A stretch of 64,000 nt of DNA from Listeria cossartiae subsp. cossartiae (GTDB lineage Bacteria; Bacillota; Bacilli; Lactobacillales; Listeriaceae). A model generated the notes under the pieces. The model saw only the letters and a list, made by a program, of their open reading frames with translations, did not search any database and was not told the origin of the DNA. Positions 53,653 through 62,469 of this stretch are shown here, piece by piece (within the stretch, counting starts at the first letter, position 1; each line of letters begins with the position of its first letter). The position numbers and the translations under genes were made by a program. The DNA lies in NCBI RefSeq assembly GCF_014224155.1, contig NZ_JAASUI010000001.1:806001-870000 (forward strand), in the 5' to 3' direction.

Positions 53653-55360
53653 CAAGCGCTTGTTTCAACTGGTTGAAAAGAAATCTTTAATATTATTAAT
53701 TCTGTTTCGGGTACTTAGTCTAGGGCTCATGATTGGTCTGTGGCTTGTTTTTGCTCAACAATTAACTAGTTATTTAAACGGCGAAAGCATCAATTGGCTG
53801 CTGTTAATTGGGGTAGTTTTAGTGGTTTTGACAGGTAAAGCGGTATTCACCAAACTAGCGGAGAAACAAATTTACCATGCTTCGGCGGAACTGCGATTAT
53901 CGATGCGACGCGCGGTAATGGAAAAAGCTTTTCGACTAGGCAATAATGAAGGGCAACTACCAGCATCTACATTAACGCAACTCGCTGTAGATGGAATTGA
54001 ACAATTAGAAATTTATTATTCACGTTTTTTACCGCAATTATTTTATTGTTTCATCGCGTCTTTGATGATTTTTGGCAGTTTAGTTGGTTTTGCCTGGCAG
54101 CCGGCGATTGTGTTGTTGATTTGTATGCCGATGATTCCGATTGTGATTATGATGGTGATGAAAATTGCCAAGCGGATTTTGAGTGGTTATTGGTCGGATT
54201 ATACGAATTTAGGAAGCAAATTTCATGAGAATTTAAGTGGTTTAAGTATTTTAAAAGCGTATGATCAAGATAAATATAAACAAGAAGAAATTGTTTCTGA
54301 TGCGGAACGTTTTCGGAAAGCAACGATGAGTTTGCTGTCAATGCAGTTAAATTCGATTACGATTATGGATATTATTTCGTATAGTGGGGCGGCGCTTGGG
54401 ATTGGAATGTCTTTAATTATGTTTACTAATGGAACTATTAGTATGACTGGAATGCTAATGTTCTTGCTACTAAGCGCGGAGTTTTTTATTCCGATGCGTC
54501 AACTGGGCTCTTTATTCCATGTCGCGATGAATGGAATCAGTGCTTGTAGTAAATTGTTCGCTTATTTGGAGCTGAAAGAGCAAGTTTATGGCGAAACGGA
54601 ACTAGAAAAACCGCTAGAAAAAATGGAAGTTCGGGATCTAAGCTTTACATATGAAAAAGGGAAAAGTGCGGCGCTTCATGAGGTGTCTGCTAGTTTTACT
54701 AAAGGGAGCTTTTCGGCGCTTGTTGGTAAGTCGGGTTCTGGGAAAAGTACTTTTGTGCGTGTGTTACTCAATCAATTACCGGGTTATCAAGGGGAAATCA
54801 AATGGAACAATGTGCCGCTATCTGATTTAAGGGCAGAGGCGATTCGTAAGCAAGGTGTGTTAGTGGATAATCACGGCTATCTTTATGCGAATAGTATTCA
54901 GGAAAATTTATTAATTGGTAACCCTGAAGCTAGTGAAGCCGATTTATGGAACGTTTTGGAGCAAGTCAGCTTGGCGGATTTTGTCCGTAATTTACCCGGA
55001 CAATTAAATGAGCTTTTAGAAGAAAATGGGCGTAATTTATCTGGTGGGCAAAGACAGCGTTTGTTGCTTGCGAGAGCGTTACTTCGGGAATCTGAGTTGT
55101 ATGTTTTTGATGAAATTACTTCTGGCGTAGATTTGGAAAGTGAAAAAATAATTCTTGCGGTTTTACAAAAATTAGCGCAGGAAAAAATCGTGCTCTTTAT
55201 TTCGCATCGCTTATATAATGTGTTAGCAGCGGATCAGGTGTTAGTTTTTGAAGCTGGAAAATTGGTTGAGGTTGCGAGTCCGGAACATTTACAGCGAGAA
55301 TCCAATTACTTTAAAAACTATTTTTCAGAAGAAGAAGCGTTGTTGAAAGGGGGAGCTTAA
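53645..55360 (+). CDS. Fur-regulated ABC transporter, permease-ATPase half 1
   Basis: The 571-residue half-transporter has an N-terminal six-helix exporter-type membrane domain (about 15-320). The ATPase follows with Walker A GKSGSGKST (near residue 365), signature LSGGQRQRLLLARAL, Walker B LYVFDEITSGVD and the switch His in FISHRL. It resembles CydD and the iron-siderophore importers built on the exporter fold (IrtAB, YbtPQ). The upstream Fur box suggests the latter, a role in siderophore or haem handling. It pairs with the next gene, one base apart. Confidence 0.88.
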   Translation: MIDKRLFQLVEKKSLILLILFRVLSLGLMIGLWLVFAQQLTSYLNGESINWLLLIGVVLVVLTGKAVFTKLAEKQIYHASAELRLSMRRAVMEKAFRLGNNEGQLPASTLTQLAVDGIEQLEIYYSRFLPQLFYCFIASLMIFGSLVGFAWQPAIVLLICMPMIPIVIMMVMKIAKRILSGYWSDYTNLGSKFHENLSGLSILKAYDQDKYKQEEIVSDAERFRKATMSLLSMQLNSITIMDIISYSGAALGIGMSLIMFTNGTISMTGMLMFLLLSAEFFIPMRQLGSLFHVAMNGISACSKLFAYLELKEQVYGETELEKPLEKMEVRDLSFTYEKGKSAALHEVSASFTKGSFSALVGKSGSGKSTFVRVLLNQLPGYQGEIKWNNVPLSDLRAEAIRKQGVLVDNHGYLYANSIQENLLIGNPEASEADLWNVLEQVSLADFVRNLPGQLNELLEENGRNLSGGQRQRLLLARALLRESELYVFDEITSGVDLESEKIILAVLQKLAQEKIVLFISHRLYNVLAADQVLVFEAGKLVEVASPEHLQRESNYFKNYFSEEEALLKGGA

Positions 55361-55361
55361 T

Positions 55362-57008
55362 ATGTCAGAATGGACAATTATTCGCTGGTTATTGAAATTT
55401 GTGAAACCGTTGAGAGGCAAGATGCTACTCGCGATTTTGCTTGGGATTATTAGTAATTTATCAGTTATTTTAATTTCTTTAATTGGGGCATATGGTGTTA
55501 TAGCGGTTATTTTAGAGCAGCCGCTAAATCCTTATAAATGGCTTTTTGTAATGGTTGGGTGCGGTGTTGTACGAGGGCTGGCGCGCTACGCTGAACAGTA
55601 TCTAAATCATGATATTGCCTTTCGTTTACTGGCGATTATTCGGGAACGCATTTTTGCGACTTTACGAAAATTGGGACCTGCTCGTTTATCTGGGAAGAAA
55701 AGTGGCGATTTAATTACGGCGATTACAACAGATGTTGAGGCATTGGAAGTGTTTTTCGCGCACACGATTTCACCGGTTTTTATTGCAGTGGGCACGACGA
55801 TTGCGACGGTTGGCTTTTTAGCGACGTATGATCTGGGCTTGGCATTAATCTTGTTATTAGGTCAGCTTTTAGTGGGCGTGGTTTTGCCGCTGATTAGTTA
55901 TAGTCGCAATAAAAAAATCGGAACGGCTTACCAGAAAGAATTTGTTGGACTCAATCAAGCGGTAATGGAAAATATTGCCAGTTTGCAAGATATTTTCCAG
56001 TTTAAATTGGGTGAAGCACGTTTGGCGAAATTAACTGATCGCGGGGAAAAATTAAACAAACAGTATCAAAAACGGTTACGCCAAGGAAGTGAGCTGCAAA
56101 TTTTGGGAGAATGGGCGCTAATCGGAACAGCGGCGCTCATTTTAGTGTTAGGGAGTTTTTGGCAATTACCGCTTGAAACAGTATTGATTGCGACCGTGCT
56201 TAGCCTGAGTTCGTTTGGTTCTGTGTTGGCATTAAATGCGTTAGGAACGGCTTTGTTAACTACTTTTGCGAGTGGGAAACGACTTTATGCTTTGACCGAA
56301 GAAAAACCGGTTGTTACGTTTGATGGTCAACGAGAATTATCTGATTTTGAAAGTGCCGAGCTGGATAAAGTTCATTTTAGCCATGACGGAAAACAGCCAA
56401 TTTTGAATGGACTTTCGCTTGAGTTGCCAAAAGGTAAATGGCTAGGCATTGGCGGGGAAAGTGGCAGCGGGAAAAGTACTTTGGTGAAACTGCTGATGCG
56501 ATACTGGGATCCGGATGGTGAAGTGACTTTAAATCATCAGGCGCTTCCTGAGATTACGGAGGCGTCGCTTCATAAGACGGAAGGCGTAATGGAGCAATCG
56601 ACCTTTTTATTCGAAGACACGCTTGGTAATAATATTCGTTTAGGGAAAAAAGCGGCAAGTTTGGAAGAAGTGAAAGAAGCAGCACGAAAAGCGGCAATCG
56701 ACCAATGGATTGAAACGTTGCCAGAAGGATATGATACGATTATTGGCGGTCAAGCGCGGAATTTATCGGACGGAGAACGCCAGCGAATTGGACTCGCAAG
56801 ACTATTTCTTCATGATGCGCCACTATTCTTACTAGATGAACCAACCAGCAATTTGGATTATATTAATGAACAAGCGATTCTCCACACACTACGTTCAGAG
56901 ATTCAGGACAAAACCGTACTTGTAATATCTCACCGAAGAACGACACTAGATTTAGCAGAAGAGCAGTGGTTTTTGGAAAATGGTGTATTGAAACGCGCAG
57001 TAGAATAG
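55362..57008 (+). CDS. Fur-regulated ABC transporter, permease-ATPase half 2
   Basis: The 548-residue partner of the preceding protein has the same layout: six membrane helices (about 20-300), then an ATPase with Walker A GESGSGKST, Walker B LFLLDEPTSNLD and switch His VISHRR. The signature LSDGERQRIGLARLF departs from LSGGQ in its third position (D for G), while half 1 keeps LSGGQ. Such asymmetry is common in heterodimeric exporters with one degenerate ATP site. The substrate is unproven; iron-linked by regulation. Confidence 0.88.
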   Translation: MSEWTIIRWLLKFVKPLRGKMLLAILLGIISNLSVILISLIGAYGVIAVILEQPLNPYKWLFVMVGCGVVRGLARYAEQYLNHDIAFRLLAIIRERIFATLRKLGPARLSGKKSGDLITAITTDVEALEVFFAHTISPVFIAVGTTIATVGFLATYDLGLALILLLGQLLVGVVLPLISYSRNKKIGTAYQKEFVGLNQAVMENIASLQDIFQFKLGEARLAKLTDRGEKLNKQYQKRLRQGSELQILGEWALIGTAALILVLGSFWQLPLETVLIATVLSLSSFGSVLALNALGTALLTTFASGKRLYALTEEKPVVTFDGQRELSDFESAELDKVHFSHDGKQPILNGLSLELPKGKWLGIGGESGSGKSTLVKLLMRYWDPDGEVTLNHQALPEITEASLHKTEGVMEQSTFLFEDTLGNNIRLGKKAASLEEVKEAARKAAIDQWIETLPEGYDTIIGGQARNLSDGERQRIGLARLFLHDAPLFLLDEPTSNLDYINEQAILHTLRSEIQDKTVLVISHRRTTLDLAEEQWFLENGVLKRAVE

Positions 57009-57045
57009 TAAAAACCAGCTTGTAGATTTTACAAGCTGGTTTTAT

Positions 57046-57354
57046 TTATAAAGCTACTTTCTCGGAGCTTTCGAAAAATTCAACCGTGTCTATTTCGGCT
57101 GCAAAAAAATCTTTCGTATACGGTTGTTCATGATGGAAATAAAAGGCTTCCTGATTTTGCCAAATTTCCCACAAAGCGAATCTGCCGAGTGCTTTTTCTA
57201 ACGGAACAATTTCGAAAAGAACACAACCGGCTTCTTTCACTGTTTTAGCGCGTAATGCTTCCAAATGTTCTACCAACTGTTCATAAGAAACTTTTCCGGT
57301 AGTTTGAATAATTGCTGTACAATATAAATAATTAGCGTTTTCTTTTAAATACAT
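57046..57354 (-). CDS. ABM-family monooxygenase-like protein
   Basis: Start ATG at 57354 follows AAGGAGGAGAA; a longer frame to 57444 has no ribosome site. The 102-residue protein has the ABM pattern (CTAIIQTTGKVSYEQLVEHLEALRAKTVKEAGCVLFEIVPLE, then FALWEIWQNQEAFYFHHEQPYTKDFF). It is leftward and divergent from a MerR regulator, with 67 bases between, so the MerR protein may control both. The substrate is unknown. Confidence 0.85.
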   Translation of the reverse strand: MYLKENANYLYCTAIIQTTGKVSYEQLVEHLEALRAKTVKEAGCVLFEIVPLEKALGRFALWEIWQNQEAFYFHHEQPYTKDFFAAEIDTVEFFESSEKVAL

Positions 57355-57421
57355 TTCTTCTCCTCCTTTGAATATGTTAAGCTTAAAGTATGGAGTACAC
57401 CCGATAGCAAGGAGGAATGAG

Positions 57422-57775
57422 ATGTATATTAAAGATTTTGCCACTAAAACGGGGCTTTCGATTGATACGCTTCGATATTATGAGGAAGAAAAATTACTAA
57501 TCCCTGCTAGAAATGAAAAAAATTATCGTGTTTATACGGAAGAAGATTATTGTTGGGTACAGCTATTGCTTAAAATAAAGCAAACCGGCATGTCGATAAC
57601 GAACATTAAAAATTTTGCTGGGTTACAAAAGCAAGGTGATGACTCACTTCCAGAACGAATGGCCATTTTGACGGATCATATGGAAAATTTGTATGAACAA
57701 CAGAAAAATTTAGCGGAAACGATTTCTTTTGTTGGTAAAAAAGTGGCTGGATATCAGGATAAACTTGAAAAATAA
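57422..57775 (+). CDS. MerR-family regulator (short, no ligand domain)
   Basis: The 117-residue protein starts at ATG 57422 after AAGGAGG. A MerR winged helix (FATKTGLSIDTLRYYEEEKLLIPARNEKNYRVY) is followed by a coiled-coil dimerisation helix and no effector domain. It lacks the cysteine pattern of metal sensors, so it may sense aldehydes or oxidants. It probably controls itself and the divergent ABM gene through the shared 67-base gap. Confidence 0.9.
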   Translation: MYIKDFATKTGLSIDTLRYYEEEKLLIPARNEKNYRVYTEEDYCWVQLLLKIKQTGMSITNIKNFAGLQKQGDDSLPERMAILTDHMENLYEQQKNLAETISFVGKKVAGYQDKLEK

Positions 57776-57798
57776 AACAGCAAGAAAGGTGAACATCA

Positions 57799-58938
57799 AT
57801 GATTAATAATGAAATAAGAGAAATAATAGGGCTACATCAAATCCTTAAAAATGACCAAAAATTGACTGTGGAAAATGCAACAGTCATCATCCGAGATAAT
57901 GTACTGATAAAATTGATTTTAGATCAAGTTGATTTTTATAAAGAAATTGATTTTGCTATCGAACTTACTGACAACAATGAACTGGTTGGACGAAAAAATG
58001 CAAAACCGAAAGCATTGACACTTAAAGCCATATTAAAAGCGAAAACGAAAGAATTAAGGCTAAAAATAAATAAAGTCAGTCACCGAATCGAGCTTAAACT
58101 AGGTGTTCGCCATTTTGAAAACCTCTATTTTGAGCAAGGTATAGTTTTCACTAAAGAAAATGTCCAAGAAAAAATTACTGCAGTTTTTGGAAGTGCTTGG
58201 TTGAGTACATTAGCCAAAGCAAAACTCGCAGTGAAAACGAGACAAACGATTCAGCAAGGTGCCATTTTTTCTTATCCGATAGGGAATGAGTATGGTTTTG
58301 CGCTTGTGATTGGTTGTTTTCAGACGTTTCGGAAACAAAAAATAATGCCTCAAGATAGCTCGCATTACCTCAATTTAATGATGGGAGTCCCGCTTGTGAT
58401 TCGTACTTTTAATTATACAAGCGAACAAAATACAGTAGACGTACAACTTTTGAAAAAGCAAGCGCTCTTAAATCCGGAATTTATCATGGATGACTTAGTA
58501 TTGCGTGGGGATTTTCCGATTATTGGGAAAGCAGTTCTGGAGGAAGCTGATATTCTTTTTCCAATGAACTTTTCTTTTAATGGAGTATCTACAACTTATG
58601 CGGGTTATCAAGCTACAGGTGCATCCGATAGAGAGATTATTAAAAGCCACAAAAAGGAAATTACTGTTAGATTTGATTGGGGATTTGGAAGTAAAACGAT
58701 GCCAGCAAAGCAATTTTTGAAGAGAAGCAGTGGGAAAGAGGTATTTTTCCCTTATTCTGGATTAGGAATGACGCCCGTTGCTGGATACTCGAATAAGCTA
58801 GTTTCCCCTAAATCGATATTTTCCGAAGTGGAATTAAAGCAAATATATGCAGTTTTAGATATAAATGGGGAAATGTCGTTTGATGACTTTAATGAAAAAT
58901 ATAACGGGATTACCGCTCAACATATTTTGTCGATTTGA
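57799..58938 (+). CDS. Uncharacterised protein with Imm26-like immunity domain
   Basis: The middle of this 379-residue protein (about 150-240) reads QGAIFSYPIGNEYGFALVIG then LMMGVPLVIRTFNYTSE, the Imm26 pattern (G.IF..P....YG.......). The first 120 and last 130 residues are not recognised; the end holds an acidic EF-like stretch. Immunity to a nuclease-type toxin is possible. AGGTGAA precedes ATG 57799; the MerR gene ends 23 bases before, but the roles differ. Confidence 0.6.
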   Translation: MINNEIREIIGLHQILKNDQKLTVENATVIIRDNVLIKLILDQVDFYKEIDFAIELTDNNELVGRKNAKPKALTLKAILKAKTKELRLKINKVSHRIELKLGVRHFENLYFEQGIVFTKENVQEKITAVFGSAWLSTLAKAKLAVKTRQTIQQGAIFSYPIGNEYGFALVIGCFQTFRKQKIMPQDSSHYLNLMMGVPLVIRTFNYTSEQNTVDVQLLKKQALLNPEFIMDDLVLRGDFPIIGKAVLEEADILFPMNFSFNGVSTTYAGYQATGASDREIIKSHKKEITVRFDWGFGSKTMPAKQFLKRSSGKEVFFPYSGLGMTPVAGYSNKLVSPKSIFSEVELKQIYAVLDINGEMSFDDFNEKYNGITAQHILSI

Positions 58939-58942
58939 AGGG

Positions 58943-59000
58943 AAATAATGAAAACAGCCAGAAGTTAGAAAAAGCTAACTTCTGGCTGTTTTCATTATTT
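58943..59000. terminator. Very strong 26-bp bidirectional terminator
   Basis: Bases 58943-58968 are perfectly complementary to 58975-59000 (26 bp, six-base loop), ending in T/A runs. It lies between the Imm26-like gene and the leftward membrane-protein gene. Confidence 0.9.
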
Positions 59001-59041
59001 TTTAAGGTAAGATAACTGTATCGCCATCTTCATTGGGATTA

Positions 59042-59626
59042 CTATTCAAAAACTTTCCCAATTTGCTCAAATAGAAAATCTTGTCCAAACCCCAAAACGA
59101 AAATCAAGAAGAAAATAACAATACCAAATAAAAACGCACCGTGTACAAGGTCAAGAGGATAGCGATGGTCATGTTCGATGATATCTTCGCTTAATGAGGC
59201 TAATTTGGCATCAAATTGATTAATTAACTCAACGAAACTACTTCGGCCGATAAAGGCGCAGTCGAGTTTCTCCATTTTGCTTTCTGTCTGAAAGAATAGT
59301 TCCATCGTTTCTGGAATCTGAAATCTTATGCCCCTACGAATAGGTTGAAAATTATAGCTTATTCTTTTTACATTGGCAAGATAGATTGTTTTTGTTTGGG
59401 TGCGTGTGTGAAGAATAAAAGCTGTCTTTGTGACTTGGACCCATTCTTTTGGAGGGAGTAGGAGTTTAATAAGTAAACGTCCTATAAAAAATATCGTAAT
59501 AAGACCAAAATAAAAGGATTCTGGTTTTTCGATTGCTAATAGAGTTAATAAGCCAAACATGAAAATAAAAGATAAAGAGGTTAAAGTGGTGCCGATTGTT
59601 TTAAGTTTGTCTTTGTAATATATCAT
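59042..59626 (-). CDS. Small membrane protein with PH-like middle domain
   Basis: Start ATG at 59626 follows AGGTG; a longer frame to 59698 lacks a ribosome site. The 194-residue protein has two helices at the N-terminus (LTSLSFIFMFGLLTLLA, FYFGLITIFFIGRLLIKLLL), a 90-residue soluble part resembling a bacterial PH domain (VQVTKTAFILHTRTQTKTIYLANVKRISY), and one helix near the C-terminus (GAFLFGIVIFFLIFVLGFG). The function is unknown. Confidence 0.65.
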   Translation of the reverse strand: MIYYKDKLKTIGTTLTSLSFIFMFGLLTLLAIEKPESFYFGLITIFFIGRLLIKLLLPPKEWVQVTKTAFILHTRTQTKTIYLANVKRISYNFQPIRRGIRFQIPETMELFFQTESKMEKLDCAFIGRSSFVELINQFDAKLASLSEDIIEHDHRYPLDLVHGAFLFGIVIFFLIFVLGFGQDFLFEQIGKVFE

Positions 59627-59738
59627 GATGAACACCTGCTTGGTTGAATTTATGTTGAATTTAATGATATCATTATAAAATACAATCATCAAGTTCATTA
59701 GTGAACTTTCAACTACCTAATAATCAAGGAGGAACCTC

Positions 59739-60230
59739 ATGAAAATTACACTACAAAAACCTACTACAGCTGATTTTCCCTTCATCGAATGGTTATGGGG
59801 AGATTTGGCAACGACGGAAGTACTTGGTGGACCATTTTCTTTTCCGGAAGAAACGCGAATGGACTGGCTAAAGTCAAAATCACAGGCAAGCAATGCTTAT
59901 TTTATTATTAAAAAAGATGCGGAATCAGTTGGAGAAGTGAGCTTTCGTGATTTTGAAAACGGAACTGCTCATTTAAATATTAAGGTGGCTGCATGTTTTC
60001 GAGGTCAACAGATTGCTCAAAAAGCTTTACGATTATTCTTGGAGTTTTTTCAAACTGATTGTGGCGGAACGATCATGTTAGATGAGGTAAGACGGAAAAA
60101 TGAAGCGGGAATTGCGTTTCTTGTAAAAGCTGGTTTCGAAATAATAGAAGAAAAAGAATTGACGGTGGTGCTCAAGTGGGGTGCTTCGGCGCGGAAATTT
60201 GTAAGAGAACCAACCGCAAATGAATTATAA
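59739..60230 (+). CDS. GNAT family N-acetyltransferase (RimJ/RimL type)
   Basis: The 163-residue GNAT has the acetyl-CoA region IKVAACFRGQQIAQKALRLFL near residue 85 and the closing EVRRKNEAGIAFLVKAGFE. The Q-x-x-G/A loop departs a little from the consensus (RGQQIAQ). The substrate is unknown. AGGAGG precedes ATG 59739; it stands alone before a terminator. Confidence 0.85.
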   Translation: MKITLQKPTTADFPFIEWLWGDLATTEVLGGPFSFPEETRMDWLKSKSQASNAYFIIKKDAESVGEVSFRDFENGTAHLNIKVAACFRGQQIAQKALRLFLEFFQTDCGGTIMLDEVRRKNEAGIAFLVKAGFEIIEEKELTVVLKWGASARKFVREPTANEL

Positions 60231-60240
60231 AAAATTAGCA

Positions 60241-60276
60241 GGTAAGTTAGGTTGAAAAATCTAACTTACCTTTTTT
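60241..60276 (+). terminator. Intrinsic terminator after the GNAT gene
   Basis: GGTAAGTTAG pairs with CTAACTTACC around a ten-base loop, followed by TTTTTT. Confidence 0.9.
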
Positions 60277-60455
60277 AGTAGTTAAAAAAGCTGGTTTTTT
60301 GAGTAGATTCATTTTTTAGACACAATTTAATGAAGGATAAATGAGTAGGATAAGTCAATTGAAAGCAATAGTGGTAAGCGCGCGAGGGAAATAACTTGGA
60401 ACTAAAAGGAAGAAAATCATTTTTTTAAAACCGGAAAAATCGCCTCCTTGTTCCG

Positions 60456-60484
60456 TTGATTTGAGTGTATAGGCGGAGTATTAT
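60456..60484 (+). promoter_or_regulatory. Possible promoter of internalin-like gene 2
   Basis: TTGATT at 60456-60461 and TATTAT at 60479-60484 are 17 bases apart. The rest of the 60277-60510 gap shows no PrfA box and no frame. Confidence 0.45.
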
Positions 60485-60510
60485 GTTGGTTGACAATCAA
60501 GGAGGATACT

Positions 60511-62016
60511 ATGAAAAAAACAATCAAAATTGCAACTAGTTTACTTTTAAGTTTTGCCTGTGTATTTAGTATGGGGGATTTTACTAAACCGCATACAGTC
60601 AAAGCCGAAACGGTCTATTCGCTGACAAATCCAACGCCAATGAATGAAATTTTTCCTGATCCAAATCTTGCAAAAGTAGTGGCAGATTGGTTGAAGTTAC
60701 CATCTGCAACTAGCGCGGTTACGCAAAGCCAATTGAATACAGTTAAATCTTTGCACTTCAGCTCAAAAGGTGTTCAAAGTCTTGAAGGGGTAGAGTATTT
60801 AACAAATCTCACACAAGTATTTGGCTATGGCAACCAAGTAAGTGATTTAGCGCCATTAAGTAGTTTAACGAAATTAGAAGTCATTCAGATGCCTAAAAAT
60901 CAAATAAGTGATTTAACACCACTTGCGAATTTAACCACATTAATGTCGCTTGATTTTGAATTTAATAATTTGCAAACAATCGAACCGATAAAAAATTTAA
61001 CGAATATGGTAGATCTTAATGTCAGCGCCAATCCAATTTCGGATATTAGCGCTGTTAAAAATATGACGCAGCTGGAATTTTTGACTATAAGGGATTGTGA
61101 GATAAGTGATTTGTCACCGGTTGAAAATCTGTCTAATATGCTGATGTTTTGGGCGGGGGGAAATAATATTAGTGATATTACGCCACTTAAAAATATGTCG
61201 AATTTGCTTGGTTTAAGTTTGTTTGGGAATCAAATCAAGGATGTGAGTGTGGTTAAACATCTTACAAGTCTTGAAGATTTCGATGTCAAAGCGAATCAGG
61301 TGAGCGATGTTAGTAGTTTGGCGACAATAACTACTTTAGAGACAGTAACACTCAGTTTCAACCAAATAATTGATATTTCCCCACTGAAAAATTTGACCAA
61401 TTTAACTAGGTTGGAGCTGGAGAATCAAACACGTGTTTTAGATGCTATCGAGGTAGATGATCCACTGATTTTACCTGCACCAGTAATAGATGAAAATGGT
61501 AGTAGAGTAGAGCCGACAAAAGTGAATCATGCGGGTGTTTATGCGGATGAGGAGATTACATGGGAAGGGTTGCAAAGTAATTATATTCTAAATTACGAAT
61601 ACGATTTGCCGGTAACAATTGGTTCGTTAACAACGACATATTCTGGTAAAATTACGCAGTCTTTGCTAGAGAAGCCGATTGATCCGGTTAATCCGGTGGA
61701 CCCGGTAGACCCGGTGGACCCGGTAGACCCGGTAGACCCGGTAGACCCGGTAGACCCGGTGGATCCAGTAGACCCAGTAGACCCAGTGGACCCAGTAAAT
61801 CCTACGAAACCAGTCGAGCCAAACGTTCCTGAAACTCCTGAAAATCAAACAACCCCGGTAAATCAGGCTATTTCTGTTAAGGAAGAAGTTGCAATACAAC
61901 CAGTTAAAGGTACTGTGAAGTTGCCGAAAACAGGGGAAAGCGGGATGACATCTAGCTTATTTGGTGGTTTAATGCTAACTGCTACTAGTGTGATTTTATT
62001 AAGAAAACGAAAATAA
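60511..62016 (+). CDS. Internalin-like LRR surface protein with DPV-repeat stalk and LPXTG anchor
   Basis: Start ATG 60511 follows AGGAGG at 60500-60505. The 501-residue protein has a signal peptide (about 1-35), an internalin cap ([19 protein letters not shown]) and nine or so 22-residue LRRs (pattern [21 protein letters not shown]). An Ig-like inter-repeat region follows, then a proline stalk of 11 uninterrupted DPV triplets flanked by NPV/NPT, and LPKTGE with hydrophobic tail and KRK. Sortase A should attach it to the wall. It resembles the internalin I recall beside clpP1 in L. monocytogenes (lmo1136). The ligand is unknown. Confidence 0.93.
   Translation: MKKTIKIATSLLLSFACVFSMGDFTKPHTVKAETVYSLTNPTPMNEIFPDPNLAKVVADWLKLPSATSAVTQSQLNTVKSLHFSSKGVQSLEGVEYLTNLTQVFGYGNQVSDLAPLSSLTKLEVIQMPKNQISDLTPLANLTTLMSLDFEFNNLQTIEPIKNLTNMVDLNVSANPISDISAVKNMTQLEFLTIRDCEISDLSPVENLSNMLMFWAGGNNISDITPLKNMSNLLGLSLFGNQIKDVSVVKHLTSLEDFDVKANQVSDVSSLATITTLETVTLSFNQIIDISPLKNLTNLTRLELENQTRVLDAIEVDDPLILPAPVIDENGSRVEPTKVNHAGVYADEEITWEGLQSNYILNYEYDLPVTIGSLTTTYSGKITQSLLEKPIDPVNPVDPVDPVDPVDPVDPVDPVDPVDPVDPVDPVDPVNPTKPVEPNVPETPENQTTPVNQAISVKEEVAIQPVKGTVKLPKTGESGMTSSLFGGLMLTATSVILLRKRK
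61681..61797 (+). repeat. 9-bp coding minisatellite (13 units) in the internalin stalk
   Basis: Thirteen tandem 9-base units of the type GACCCGGTA/G encode (D/N)PV triplets. Units vary only at third positions (GTA/GTG, CCG/CCA, GAC/GAT), so unit number could change by slippage and alter stalk length. Confidence 0.95.
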
Positions 62017-62017
62017 T

Positions 62018-62053
62018 AAAAAGGAATTTGGCTAATGACCAAATTCCTTTTTT
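62018..62053. terminator. Bidirectional terminator after internalin-like gene 2
   Basis: AAAAAGGAATTTGG pairs with CCAAATTCCTTTTT around a seven-base loop. Confidence 0.9.
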
Positions 62054-62073
62054 GCTTAGACTATTTTTGTTCC

Positions 62074-62403
62074 TTAATGAAAAGTAAGTTTCCATGAACC
62101 GTTTTCAAAAATCCATATATTACTTCGCATTGTATAGCTATTTTCGCTTAGATTTTTGAGTTTATAATAAGAGAGAACTTTTGTTTCGTCTAAAATTTTT
62201 ATGTCATATTCCATGATTGCTAAACTGCTATCACCAAGTGTTGTTAGCGATTTGTAATAAGCATAGTCTTTAACAACACCGCTTTGCGTGATTTCAATGT
62301 AAGATTCGCTTAAAATATCGATAATTTCGGACATGGAGTGACGGTTTTCGAGCGATAAATGAATTTGATCGAGTTTTTGGAAATTTTCTTTCGTTAATTC
62401 CAT
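62074..62403 (-). CDS. DUF4440/SnoaL-like (NTF2-fold) small protein
   Basis: The 109-residue protein shows the NTF2-like cone fold pattern: an N-terminal helix pair (ENFQKLDQIHLSLENRHSM), ILSESYIEITQSGVVKDY, and final strands TMRSNIWIFENGSWKLTFH. Such DUF4440 proteins bind small ligands or are calcium/calmodulin-kinase association-like. The role is unknown. It is leftward, downstream of clpP1 with a terminator between, and has GGTGGAGGA before the ATG. Confidence 0.75.
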   Translation of the reverse strand: MELTKENFQKLDQIHLSLENRHSMSEIIDILSESYIEITQSGVVKDYAYYKSLTTLGDSSLAIMEYDIKILDETKVLSYYKLKNLSENSYTMRSNIWIFENGSWKLTFH

Positions 62404-62430
62404 CGTAAGTCCTCCACCTTAAAGGGAATA

Positions 62431-62465
62431 AAAAAGGTTCACTTCTTTTTGTAAGTGAACCTTTT
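62431..62465 (-). terminator. Terminator of clpP1
   Basis: AAAAGGTTCACTT pairs with AAGTGAACCTTTT; on the minus strand it is followed by TTTTTT. Confidence 0.9.
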
Positions 62466-62469
62466 GGTT

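Noticed and set aside
61666..61899. Antisense frame rich in YRV repeats opposite the internalin stalk
   Set aside because: It is the mirror of the DPV minisatellite and has no start signals.
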